Shown here piece after piece: positions 49,981 to 57,530 of a DNA stretch of 64,000 nt. The notes under the pieces were generated by a model, which was given only the letters and a program-made list of their open reading frames with translations, made no database searches and was not told where the DNA came from. Location of the stretch: contig CAZSBB010000007.1 in the NCBI GenBank assembly GCA_964605235.1, positions 62,001 to 126,000 of the forward strand, given 5' to 3'. Numbering within the stretch: position 1 is the first letter of the stretch; each line of letters begins with the position of its first letter. The translations under genes and the position numbers were made by a program. Origin of the DNA: CAZSBB01 sp964605235 (GTDB lineage Bacteria; Planctomycetota; Phycisphaerae; Phycisphaerales; Phycisphaeraceae).

Positions 49981-51565
49981 GTGCGGTGGAGATGGTTCAA
50001 AAACTGGATCAAGCGTCAACGCCTCCGGCGTCGCCTGACTGCTGCACGACGCCCACCGACGGCTTTCTTTAGCCAGCTCGAAACGCGTCGGCTGCTCAGC
50101 GCGCAGATTCTCACCGCGTCGGCGGGTGACTCCAACGCGGCGCTCGACCACGATTCGGTCGCAGTGGAGGTGCGCTACAACGTCCGCACCGATGCCACCC
50201 TCCCCGGCGACAACACGCTCTTTGGTTTGGGCCTCCGACTGCACTACAACTCCGCGGCCCTGACCTTCCAGGACTTTTCCGACGTGCTGGCCGACAGCCT
50301 GCTCGGTCAGGATGTAACCCCACAGGAAGATACCGATGATGCGGATGGCAATTCCGATACGGATCGCTTTCTCCAAGTCTCCTGGCTGGACCTTGGCGGC
50401 GGTTGGCCCGGCGGGGATTTGCCGCAGGTGCTTTATCTCGCGCATTTCCTGACCGCCGCCGATTTCGCCGGCACCCAGATCGGCTTCTCCGCCAGTTCCG
50501 TCGCACCCGGGTACGACTTTGAAGCCACGCCGCTGGTGATCCAACTGCAGCCTCGCATTCCCGCACTGCTCGTGCAGGGCAATGCCGTCGCCATCACCAA
50601 TGGTGACCTGATCCCCACTGCGACGGACCACACGGACTTTGGCTCCACCACCGAGACCCTGGGCGGCCTCACCCGTGTCTTTACCCTCCACAATCCGGGC
50701 ACCGCGGACCTGCTGCTGAGCAACCTCACGCTTCCCGATGGCTTTGTACTGCTCGAGCCCTTGTCCTCCGTCATCACACCCGGCCAGTCAGATACCTTCA
50801 CCGTCGGCTTGCCTGACACTGCTTCCGGTACCTTTGCGGGTCAGGTCACCTTCAACACCAATCTTCCCGATACGCCTGAATTTTCGTTCGGCATCACCGG
50901 CGAAGTTGATGCGCTCATCGCGCCCGACCTGACGAGCACGGTGAAGCCGACGCGGCTGTCGAGCCAGCTCAAGGCGGGTGACAAGGGGACAGTGCAGGTG
51001 ATCGTGGGCAACGCGGGGAACATCGCCAGCAACGGGAAAGCGGACGTGGAGCTGTGGGCGTCGCAGGACGAAGTGCTGGGCAACGCCGACGACGTGCTGC
51101 TGGGTCGGCAGGTGAATCAGTTGCTGCGTTTGACGGAGCCGCGCAACGGGCGGGTGAGCAGTCGGACGTTCAGCTTCAACGTGGTGGTTCCCGGCAACGC
51201 GGAGTTGCCGATTGGGGATTACGTGCTGATCTCGAACGTGGTGGCGGGGGCGGGGATCGATGAGCCGCCGGCGAAGCAGGGGAACAACGCGCAGGTGAGC
51301 GTGGAGCAATACACGGTGCAGGAGGCGTTCGTTGACCTGACGAGCACGGTGAAGCCGACGCGGCTGTCGAGCCAGCTCAAGGCGGGTGNNNNNNNNNNNN
51401 NNNNNNNNNNNNNNNNNNNNNNNNNNNNNNNNNNNNNNNNNNNNNNNNNNNNNNNNNNNNNNNNNNNNNNNNNNNNNNNNNNNNNNNNGGATCGATGAGC
51501 CGCCGGCGAAGCAGGGGAACAACGCGCAGGTGAGCGTGGAGCAGTACACGGTGCAGGAGGCGTGA
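49981..51565 (+). CDS. Small LEPR-XLL protein with cohesin-like, choice-of-anchor D and CARDB-like repeats (interrupted by assembly gap)
   Basis: The basic N-terminus (MRWRWFKNWIKRQRLRRR) leads to the LEPR-XLL motif LETRRLLS (about residues 33-40). Next is a cohesin-like domain, LGLRLHYNSAALTFQDF through ASSVAPGYDFEATPL, closely related to the one ending the giant gene. A choice-of-anchor D domain follows (TATDHTDFGSTTETLGGL, VFTLHNPGTADLLLSNLTL), then 136-residue CARDB-like repeats starting DLTSTVKPTRLSSQLKAG. A run of 100 N at 51389-51488 breaks the second repeat. Its end, GIDEPPAKQGNNAQVSVEQYT then VQEA and TGA, is found after the gap in another frame because the N count is arbitrary. GTG 49981 is the preferred start; TTG 49954 is possible. 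Unlike the giant protein it has no dockerin. Confidence 0.8.
50926..51565 (+). repeat. Near-identical 408-bp tandem repeat (CARDB-like units)
   Basis: A 408-bp unit begins at 50926 and again at 51334. All 55 sequenced bases of the second copy before the gap match the first, and the 77 bases after the gap (51489-51565) match its end except for one silent change and the final codons. Such identity suggests recent duplication or gene conversion, and it explains the assembly break. Confidence 0.88.
51389..51488. other. Assembly gap (100 N)
   Basis: One hundred Ns of arbitrary length lie inside the second repeat copy. If only one more copy is present, the true gap is 273 bp (the equivalent of 50981-51253). 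Each further copy would add 408 bp. Both values keep the reading frame. Confidence 0.95.
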
Positions 51566-51749
51566 CAGGTTGGACTTCCCAGCGAATCGCTGGCGCGCTG
51601 AGGGTTGCTGAGCCGGGCGTCGTAGAACTGCGGCGAGCATGGGCCCAGCACGCCAACTCGATCACACGACCGCCCCCGGAGCTGGCATCGATGCCGTCGT
51701 ACCCGCCGAAGGCGTCGGCGTGCAGGCAGCCCCGGAAGCCTTTGCGACC
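51566..51749 (-). mobile_element. IS66-family transposase remnant, frameshifted
   Basis: The minus strand reads GRKGFRGCLHADAFGGYDGI then GGGRVIELACWAHARR, and after a frameshift FYDARLSNPQRASDSLG. This is the central DDE region of IS66 TnpC: the D of ADAFGGYD is a catalytic aspartate, and CWAHARRKFYDA is the best-known IS66 signature. Only about 60 codons remain, out of about 500. The remnant ends against the stop codon of the CARDB-repeat gene, so the insertion may have cut that gene's 3' end. Confidence 0.75.
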
Positions 51750-51832
51750 TGTTGCCGAGCCAACGCCCGAACGCTCATCCCGTCCAGGCAGTGCTTCCGC
51801 CGAGTCAGTTCGTCATGCTCCACCGTCAGCAT
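51750..51832 (-). mobile_element. IS21-family IstA-like N-terminal remnant
   Basis: The minus strand reads MLTVEHDELTRRKHCL then DGMSVRALARQ, matching the start of IS21 IstA transposases (MLT-V-E-D, then GMSxRAIAR of the helix-turn-helix). It breaks off at 51749, where the IS66 fragment begins, so two different elements are joined. No terminal inverted repeats were found. Confidence 0.55.
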
Positions 51833-52049
51833 CCTGATCGGCCCTCCATGGGCAGGCAACTGTGCCCACTGCCACAAAGTCGGCCGCTGAGGTGGACCCC
51901 TTTTGCATGCGCGTCACCACCACATGGGCCACCAACCCAGCCCCGAGCAGACCCTGCCCTGAAATCAGCTGAAATCACGCAAGTTATTAAATAAAAGACA
52001 ATTATAAACTAAACCAATACGATAATTAATGTTGAATTAAGAAATATAG

Positions 52050-52078
52050 TTGCAAATCTCACAATTGTTTCCTAAATT
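52050..52078 (+). promoter_or_regulatory. Predicted promoter of the ROK gene, almost leaderless transcript
   Basis: TTGCAA (52050-52055), 17 bases, then TAAATT (52073-52078). A start about 7 bases later would lie near 52085, only three bases before the ATG at 52088. No Shine-Dalgarno sequence is present, so the message is probably leaderless. Confidence 0.5.
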
Positions 52079-52080
52079 GT
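52061..52080. promoter_or_regulatory. Inverted repeat overlapping the ROK promoter -10
   Basis: ACAATT (52061-52066) and AATTGT (52075-52080) are perfect 6-bp inverted arms separated by 8 bases. The site covers the -10 hexamer, as expected for an autoregulatory operator of the ROK protein encoded just downstream. Confidence 0.45.
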
Positions 52081-52087
52081 AAAAATA

Positions 52088-53278
52088 ATGACCTCCGTCA
52101 ACTTCAGCGAGCGCGCGATTCTTGGCTTCCTGGCGCAAAGCCCGGGGGCGACGGTGCAGCGGCTGGCGGAGCGTTTTGAATTGTCCGGCTCCACGGTGGC
52201 GAACATCTGCACCCGCCTGCTGGATCGTCATCTGGTGGTGCGCACGCCGCCGGCGACTGACGCCAGCCGCATGCGCGGGCGACCGGCGGTGGCGTATCGG
52301 TTGGCGCTGCCCGGGCCGGTGGTGGTGGTGCAACTGGATGGTTCGCAGCAGTCTGCGACGTTGTTTGACCATGAAGGGGAAGCGCGCCAGTTCGACGAAT
52401 CAAGTCTGGTTCGCGTCGACAATCTTGCGGATGCCCTGAGTTTGCTCAGCGAGATTGTCGCCCGGTTGGCGTCGCGGCACGGCTGTCGGGTGCAGGAGCT
52501 TGCGTTCGTGGCGGTTGCAGCCAATGCGCTGCGAACCCGTCGAGGCACCTTGAGCAGTTCGGTGTTGCCCTGGCTGACCGAGCAACTGCCTGCCGCGCTC
52601 GGTGAGCGGCTGCAGGTGCCGGTGCGCATTGCCGCCTTGGCGCTTCAGACCGCCGAGATGCCATATCTGGATGATCCTGCCGTGCAGACCATGGTGCGCT
52701 GGCACGTGGCCGACGGCGTGTCGAGTCATGCCGTGGTGCGCGGTGGTCTGGCGACGGGCCACAACAATCTGGCGGGCGAGTTGGGGCATGTGACCCTGGA
52801 CCCGCAGGGGCCGCGGTGTGGGTGTGGCAAACGCGGCTGTCTCGAAGCGTTGGTCAGTGGTCCAGCGATTCACGCGCTGGTGCAAACGCGCTTGCGGGAA
52901 ACCGCGCCGAACACCGGCCTTGATCCGCAGTTGATCGCGGGCGCCTCGCCGCGGCTGGCGCTTGACGATCTTTACCGGCAGTGGGTGGCGGGCGATCCCT
53001 TCACCCGCGAGTTTATGCATCCGGTGCTGGATCGGCTGGCGTGGGCCTTGTCGCTGATTCTCAACCTGCTGGACCCGGACGTGGTGCGCGTCGATGGCTA
53101 TGTGCTGCGCGATCGTCCCCACTGGCTGGCGGAACTGCAGACCCGCGTTCGGCCGCTGGTGCTGCGCGGCGACAGTCGGCAGATCGTGGTGGAAAACGCC
53201 CGGGCGACACACCTCGATCAGCATCGCATGACCGCCTATCAGGCGCTGATTGAATCCCCCGAACTACTGGTTCCCTGA
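52088..53278 (+). CDS. ROK-family transcriptional regulator
   Basis: This 396-residue protein has an N-terminal winged helix (ERAILGFLAQSPGATVQRLAERF, then SGSTVANICTRLLDRHLV) and a C-terminal sugar-kinase-like ROK domain. The zinc motif is complete, with His234 (GELGHVTL) and Cys244, Cys246 and Cys251 in CGCGKRGCLE. The usual kinase D-x-G-G-T opening is replaced by VVVQLDGSQQSATLF, and no clear catalytic DHD is seen, so it is a sensor rather than an enzyme. ROK regulators such as NagC and XylR respond to sugars or phosphosugars. It heads the rightward cluster to 62694 and probably controls it. Confidence 0.93.
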   Translation: MTSVNFSERAILGFLAQSPGATVQRLAERFELSGSTVANICTRLLDRHLVVRTPPATDASRMRGRPAVAYRLALPGPVVVVQLDGSQQSATLFDHEGEARQFDESSLVRVDNLADALSLLSEIVARLASRHGCRVQELAFVAVAANALRTRRGTLSSSVLPWLTEQLPAALGERLQVPVRIAALALQTAEMPYLDDPAVQTMVRWHVADGVSSHAVVRGGLATGHNNLAGELGHVTLDPQGPRCGCGKRGCLEALVSGPAIHALVQTRLRETAPNTGLDPQLIAGASPRLALDDLYRQWVAGDPFTREFMHPVLDRLAWALSLILNLLDPDVVRVDGYVLRDRPHWLAELQTRVRPLVLRGDSRQIVVENARATHLDQHRMTAYQALIESPELLVP

Positions 53279-53288
53279 GTTCCCGCCC

Positions 53289-54443
53289 ATGAAGATTAGC
53301 ACGCTGCGTCTGCGCGACCACCACTTTGGCGACGCCTGGTCCAGCCAGGTGGAAAACCGCTGGAATTATGCCGATTTCCTCGCGGACCCGCACTGGCGCC
53401 AGGACTGGATCAGCATCGACGGCGTGGTGCATCACCCCGGCGTGGAACGCGTGTACTGCGGCATCACCAGCTTCGCGGGCGACATCTTCTGGGCGTGGGA
53501 TCGCCGGTCGGAAAAGTGGGTCGACTGCGGCTTCGCGGCGGTGGGGGATCGCTACGACGCCAAGTTCCATCGCGCCATGCAACTGAGCGCGGGCGGCCAA
53601 ACGCTCTTTGCCGGCACCGCGCTGCTGCACGATATCGACCGCTACTGGGATGCCCCCGGCGGCGGGTTGTATGCCCATGACATTGCTGGTGGGACCACGC
53701 GCAAGCTGGGCATTCCGCTGCCGCATCATTACATCCAGTCGATCGTGCTCGATGAAACCCGCAGCCGCATTTACAGCCTGCATTTCACCCCCGAGCGTCT
53801 GAGCCTGTTCGACCTGCGCACCCACACCGCCCGCGATCTGGGCCCGCTGGGCTCGGGCATGTTCATGGCGCAGGGCGAGAACCTGGTGCTCGACGACGCC
53901 GGCGGCGTGTGGTCCGGCTGGGGCGCGACTCGCGCCTGGCAATCGCATTGGGGGCCTGATGCGGCGCGCTTGTGCAAGTACTGTCCCGATGCAGACCGCA
54001 TCATCTACTTCAACACCGGCTTGCCGCGCCGCGATGGACAGTATGGCTATGCGAAGGTTGAAGGCCTGTTCAACCTCGGCGTCGGGGCGCTGCACGCCTC
54101 GGGCGACAACGGCTCGCTCTATCGCATCGACACCGCCACCGGCGCTGCCTGCTACCTGGGCACGCCGATTCCCGACCGCCCCTCGCGGCTGACCAATCTC
54201 GTGCGGCACACCGACGGCTTGGCGTACGGCATCACCGGGCGCGGGGGCGACTGCCGCATCCTGCGTTTCGACCCGCGCACGGATCGCTATGAACTGATCG
54301 GCGACCGCATTGTGGATGCCGCCGGCGAGCCGCTGTTTCAGTGCCATGACCTGGCCCTTACCCCCGACGGCGTGCTGTACGCCGGCGAGAACGATGTCCC
54401 CCATCGCAGTGGTTACCTGTGGGAGATTCAAGGATTCATCTGA
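53289..54443 (+). CDS. Cytoplasmic beta-propeller protein of unknown function
   Basis: This 384-residue protein starts MKISTLRLRDHHFGD, with no signal peptide, 10 bases after the ROK stop. It shows repeated blade-like units: ITSFAGDIFWAWDRRSEKWVDCG, GGGLYAHDIAGGTTRKLGIP, ERLSLFDLRTHTARDLG, NGSLYRIDTATGAACYLG and GGDCRILRFDPRTDRYELIG. Each ends with a W/L-D-x-x-T/S pattern like propeller blades of the oligogalacturonate lyase or quinoprotein type. A His/Asp-rich pocket (FHRAMQL, FQCHDLALTPDG) may bind ligand or metal. A lyase or sugar-binding function is possible. A frame extension upstream to 53250 overlaps the ROK gene and is not needed. Confidence 0.78.
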   Translation: MKISTLRLRDHHFGDAWSSQVENRWNYADFLADPHWRQDWISIDGVVHHPGVERVYCGITSFAGDIFWAWDRRSEKWVDCGFAAVGDRYDAKFHRAMQLSAGGQTLFAGTALLHDIDRYWDAPGGGLYAHDIAGGTTRKLGIPLPHHYIQSIVLDETRSRIYSLHFTPERLSLFDLRTHTARDLGPLGSGMFMAQGENLVLDDAGGVWSGWGATRAWQSHWGPDAARLCKYCPDADRIIYFNTGLPRRDGQYGYAKVEGLFNLGVGALHASGDNGSLYRIDTATGAACYLGTPIPDRPSRLTNLVRHTDGLAYGITGRGGDCRILRFDPRTDRYELIGDRIVDAAGEPLFQCHDLALTPDGVLYAGENDVPHRSGYLWEIQGFI

Positions 54444-54444
54444 A

Positions 54445-55353
54445 ATGCAAACCAGGCTGTTTTTCACCAATCAGATCGACTGCGAAGCCACCCAGCCGGC
54501 GATTCAGGATGCTGCGCTCGGCCGCCGGGCGCTGCTGGGTTACGCCCAGGTGCTCGAAGCCCATCAGCTCAAGGGCACGTTTTACTGCATTCCCAGTGAA
54601 GCGCGCGCCAATGGCGAGGTTTACCGCGACCTGCGCGCCCGCGGCCATGAAGTCGGCCTGCATGTGCATGCCGCGGACCTCGGTTACGCAGAGTTCCTGG
54701 GCGTCTATGGCCCTGACGAGCAGCGCGAAATTCTCACCCGCTGCACCGATCAGCTCGAACAGGACCTGGGGTTTCGTCCCAATTCCCTCTGCCTGGGCTA
54801 TGGATCAAGCAACGATTACACCCGCCCGGTGCTGGTGGATTTGGGTTACCGCCATGGCATGACGCAAATCCCCGGCCGCATCCTGCCCGAGTGCGCTTCG
54901 GTGGCGGCAGGCGCGCCAGTCGATCCCTACTACCCGCATCGCTGGAACCGCGTGCTGCGCGGCGACCTTGATTTCGTCGAGCTGCCCAACACCTATGACC
55001 AGGACTCCCGCATGTGGGGCGGCAAGCATCCCATGGACCTGCGCATCGAGCTGGTGGACGCCAAGAATCACTTCTACACCATCAAGAAGCAGATTCAGCG
55101 CCTGCAGCGCGAGCAGCCGGCGGTTTTCACCATTTCCGCTGTCACGCACAACACCTTCGAATACAGCGATCCCAGGGATTTTCGCCGGCAAACGCTTGAG
55201 GGCGTGATCGGCCACGTGGTGCGGCTGGCGAAGGAACACGACCTGGAACTGGTTCCCGCCACGCATGCCGAGGTTGCCCAGGCGTTTCGCAGCCGCGTGG
55301 CGCTGCCGACGCAAACTGACCAATTGGCCCTGGATCGCCGGGGTTACGCCTGA
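54445..55353 (+). CDS. Polysaccharide deacetylase-like (NodB/CE4) protein
   Basis: This 302-residue protein carries GTFYCIPSEA (strand 2 of the NodB barrel) and GHEVGLHVHA (His68, His73, His75), the motif 2 region in which histidines bind the catalytic metal. LGFRPNSLCLGYGSSNDYT is the equivalent of the family RxPxG motif, here changed to L-x-L-G-Y-G. The expected first aspartate motif is TNQIDCEAT (D12). CE4 enzymes remove N-acetyl or other acyl groups from sugars. It lacks a signal peptide, so the substrate is probably intracellular. The ATG lies one base after the preceding stop. The altered motif leaves the exact reaction open. Confidence 0.8.
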   Translation: MQTRLFFTNQIDCEATQPAIQDAALGRRALLGYAQVLEAHQLKGTFYCIPSEARANGEVYRDLRARGHEVGLHVHAADLGYAEFLGVYGPDEQREILTRCTDQLEQDLGFRPNSLCLGYGSSNDYTRPVLVDLGYRHGMTQIPGRILPECASVAAGAPVDPYYPHRWNRVLRGDLDFVELPNTYDQDSRMWGGKHPMDLRIELVDAKNHFYTIKKQIQRLQREQPAVFTISAVTHNTFEYSDPRDFRRQTLEGVIGHVVRLAKEHDLELVPATHAEVAQAFRSRVALPTQTDQLALDRRGYA

Positions 55354-55374
55354 TTCTGTTTTGGAGGATTCACG

Positions 55375-56520
55375 ATGACCAGCACTCCCCGCAGCGTGCC
55401 GTTTCTGGCGCTGGGCGGACGTTTCGATCAGGATGACGTGGATGCGGCAGCCAAGGTCATGGCCGCTGCCGCTGCACCTGGCGGAAACTTTTTCCCCTTG
55501 CCCGAGGAAACGGATTTCCAGAACGCCTTTGCCGCTCACGAAGGCGCCAAGCACGCGGTGGCGGTCAACTCCTGCGGCACCGCGCTCGATGCCTGCATGA
55601 TGGCGTTGCGCATTGGTCCGGGTGATGAAGTGATCACCACGCCATTGACGTTTGTGTGCTCGGCAACCTGTGCGGCTGCGCAGGGGGCGAAGGTGGTGTT
55701 CGCGGATGTGGACCCCGCCACGCTGTGTCTGGACCCGCAGAAGGTGCGGCAGAAAATCACCGCGCGCACCAAAGCCATCATCCCCGTGCATTTTGCCGGG
55801 CACGCGGCCGACCTTGACGGCTTTGCCGCCATTACGCGGGAGACCGGCGTGCCGGTGATCTACGATGCCGCCCATGCCGTGGGCACGCAATACAAAGGTC
55901 AACCCATCGGCGGGGCGGGGCTTGCCAGTTGCTACAGCTTCCAGTCCAACAAGAACATCACCACGCTGGGCGAAGGCGGCGCCATCACCACCGACGACCC
56001 GCAGTTCGCCGAGAACGTGCGCCAGAAGAAAACCTTCGGCTACGTGTATGGCCCGAAGCTGCGCGTCGCGTCCATCGGCTTCAATTACCGCATGACCAAG
56101 CCGCAGCTGGCCGTGGGGCTGACGCAGATCGCCAAAGCGCAGTCTGTCATTGCCGCCAAGCTCGCCGCAATGCAGCGCATGCAGGAACTGCTGGCGGGCG
56201 TGGAGGGCATCATCCTGCCGGCGGGCATCGCGCCAGGGCATGGCGCGCATCTGTACATCATCCGCACCACCACCACCGACCGCGATACCTTCGCCCGTCA
56301 TCTCAAGGAACGCCATCAGGTCGGCACCGCCTACCACTATCCCATCGTGTGGAGCTGGGAAGCCATGGCAGGTGTGCCGCAGGATCGCACGGATTGTGAA
56401 CTTGCCGACCAGGCGTCGCGTCAGGTCGTGAGCCTGCCGGTGTTCGCGCAGTCCACGGAAGAAGATTTGCAACACATCGCCGGGGCGGTCAAACAAACCA
56501 TCACGGAGCTGGGCCAATGA
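55375..56520 (+). CDS. DegT/DnrJ/EryC1/StrS family PLP-dependent aminotransferase
   Basis: This 381-residue enzyme is complete. It has NSCGTALDACMMALRIGPGDEVI (phosphate-binding helix), VIYDAAHAVGT with the PLP-ring Asp164, and CYSFQSNKNITTLGEGGAI with the Schiff-base Lys193. The family transfers an amino group from Glu or Gln to a keto sugar or ketocyclitol. An excellent GGAGG ribosome site precedes the ATG at 55375. It overlaps the following dehydrogenase by 4 bases (ATGA), which suggests that the dehydrogenase makes the keto substrate. It is the intact relative of the broken fragment at 12565. Confidence 0.95.
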   Translation: MTSTPRSVPFLALGGRFDQDDVDAAAKVMAAAAAPGGNFFPLPEETDFQNAFAAHEGAKHAVAVNSCGTALDACMMALRIGPGDEVITTPLTFVCSATCAAAQGAKVVFADVDPATLCLDPQKVRQKITARTKAIIPVHFAGHAADLDGFAAITRETGVPVIYDAAHAVGTQYKGQPIGGAGLASCYSFQSNKNITTLGEGGAITTDDPQFAENVRQKKTFGYVYGPKLRVASIGFNYRMTKPQLAVGLTQIAKAQSVIAAKLAAMQRMQELLAGVEGIILPAGIAPGHGAHLYIIRTTTTDRDTFARHLKERHQVGTAYHYPIVWSWEAMAGVPQDRTDCELADQASRQVVSLPVFAQSTEEDLQHIAGAVKQTITELGQ

Positions 56521-57518
56521 GCACGCGACCGGATGAATTGCGCTGGCTTTGCGTCGGCACGGGAGACCTGGTGCGCAAACGCTCGGCGGCGGCTCTGGCG
56601 CAGGCGCCCGGCGGCCGGCTGGTCGCAGTCTGTGGCGGGTTGGACCGCGCCAAAGAGATCGCCCAGCCCCATGGCGCGCAGGCGTTTGCTGATCTGACCA
56701 CCGCGCTGCAGCAGTCGGGCGCGAATGCCGTGTACATCGGCACCCCGGTGCATCGGCATCTCGATGAATCCCTGCAGGCGATCGCGGCCGGGCTGCATGT
56801 GCTGGTCGAAAAACCCCTGGCGCTGCATGGCGCGCAAGCCAACCAGATTGCCGCCGCCGCCCAGCAGCGCGGCGTGGTGGCGGCCTGTGCCTACTACCGC
56901 CGGCTGTTCCCGCGCTACCAGATGCTGCGCCAGATGCTCGAACACAAAGAACTCGGACGCATCGTGCAGGTCCGTACGGTCAATGCCGCCTGGTTCAGCC
57001 CCGCGCCGGAAGATGTCAAATACTGGCGCGTGCAGAAGGACCGCAGCGGCGGGGGCCCTCTGGCGGATGTCGGCACCCACATGCTCGATCTGATGATCGG
57101 CCTGTTCGGCCAGGCGCGCAGCGTCTACGCCCACTGCGACACGCTGGTCCAGAGCTACGACGTGGAAGACAGCGCCTCGATCCTGATGACCCTCAGCAAC
57201 GGCGCCCACGCCAGCGCGCACTTCGGCTGGAACACCCGCACCTGGTGTCATGAGTTTGAAGTCGTCGGCAGCGAAGCCCGCGTGCTCTGGCGGCCGGCGG
57301 ACACCGGCGATCTGGTCATCACCCGGGGTCGGGACATCACCACGCTGCCTTGCCCCAATCATGACAACGTGCACCTGCCGCTGGTGGCGGATTTCAATCA
57401 GGCGGTGCTGAATGGAGGAACCCCCGCGTGTGCCGCCAGCGATGCGGTGCGCACCAGTCGTTTGCTCGATGCGATCTATCGCAGCGCTGCCGAGCGCCAG
57501 CCGATCACACTGGATTGA
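56517..57518 (+). CDS. Gfo/Idh/MocA-family oxidoreductase
   Basis: This 333-residue NAD(P)-dependent dehydrogenase opens with LRWLCVGTGDLVRKR (Rossmann GxGxxx). It has VEKP at residues 97-100, the conserved E-K-P of the family in which Lys acts as catalyst, and the C-terminal domain motif GGGPLADVGTHMLDLMIGLFG, with the G-G-x-x-x-D-x-x-x-H substrate-site residues. Its close coupling to the aminotransferase suggests oxidation of a hydroxyl on a sugar or inositol to the ketone that is then aminated, or the reverse. Confidence 0.94.
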   Translation: MSTRPDELRWLCVGTGDLVRKRSAAALAQAPGGRLVAVCGGLDRAKEIAQPHGAQAFADLTTALQQSGANAVYIGTPVHRHLDESLQAIAAGLHVLVEKPLALHGAQANQIAAAAQQRGVVAACAYYRRLFPRYQMLRQMLEHKELGRIVQVRTVNAAWFSPAPEDVKYWRVQKDRSGGGPLADVGTHMLDLMIGLFGQARSVYAHCDTLVQSYDVEDSASILMTLSNGAHASAHFGWNTRTWCHEFEVVGSEARVLWRPADTGDLVITRGRDITTLPCPNHDNVHLPLVADFNQAVLNGGTPACAASDAVRTSRLLDAIYRSAAERQPITLD

Positions 57519-57530
57519 AACGCCAACCCC

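Larger units (their letters stand above)
51833..52087. other. Intergenic region with AT-rich promoter segment
   Basis: The first 120 bases have no recognised feature. From about 51975 to 52087 the DNA is strongly AT-rich. It contains a short direct repeat (TGAAATCA at 51960-51967 and 51970-51977, 10 bp apart) and the promoter and inverted repeat listed separately. I see no gene. Confidence 0.5.

Noticed and set aside
50788..51651. Minus-strand frame across the CARDB repeats and assembly gap
   Set aside because: It combines an IS66 piece with antisense CARDB repeat and Ns. Only the IS66 piece is meaningful.
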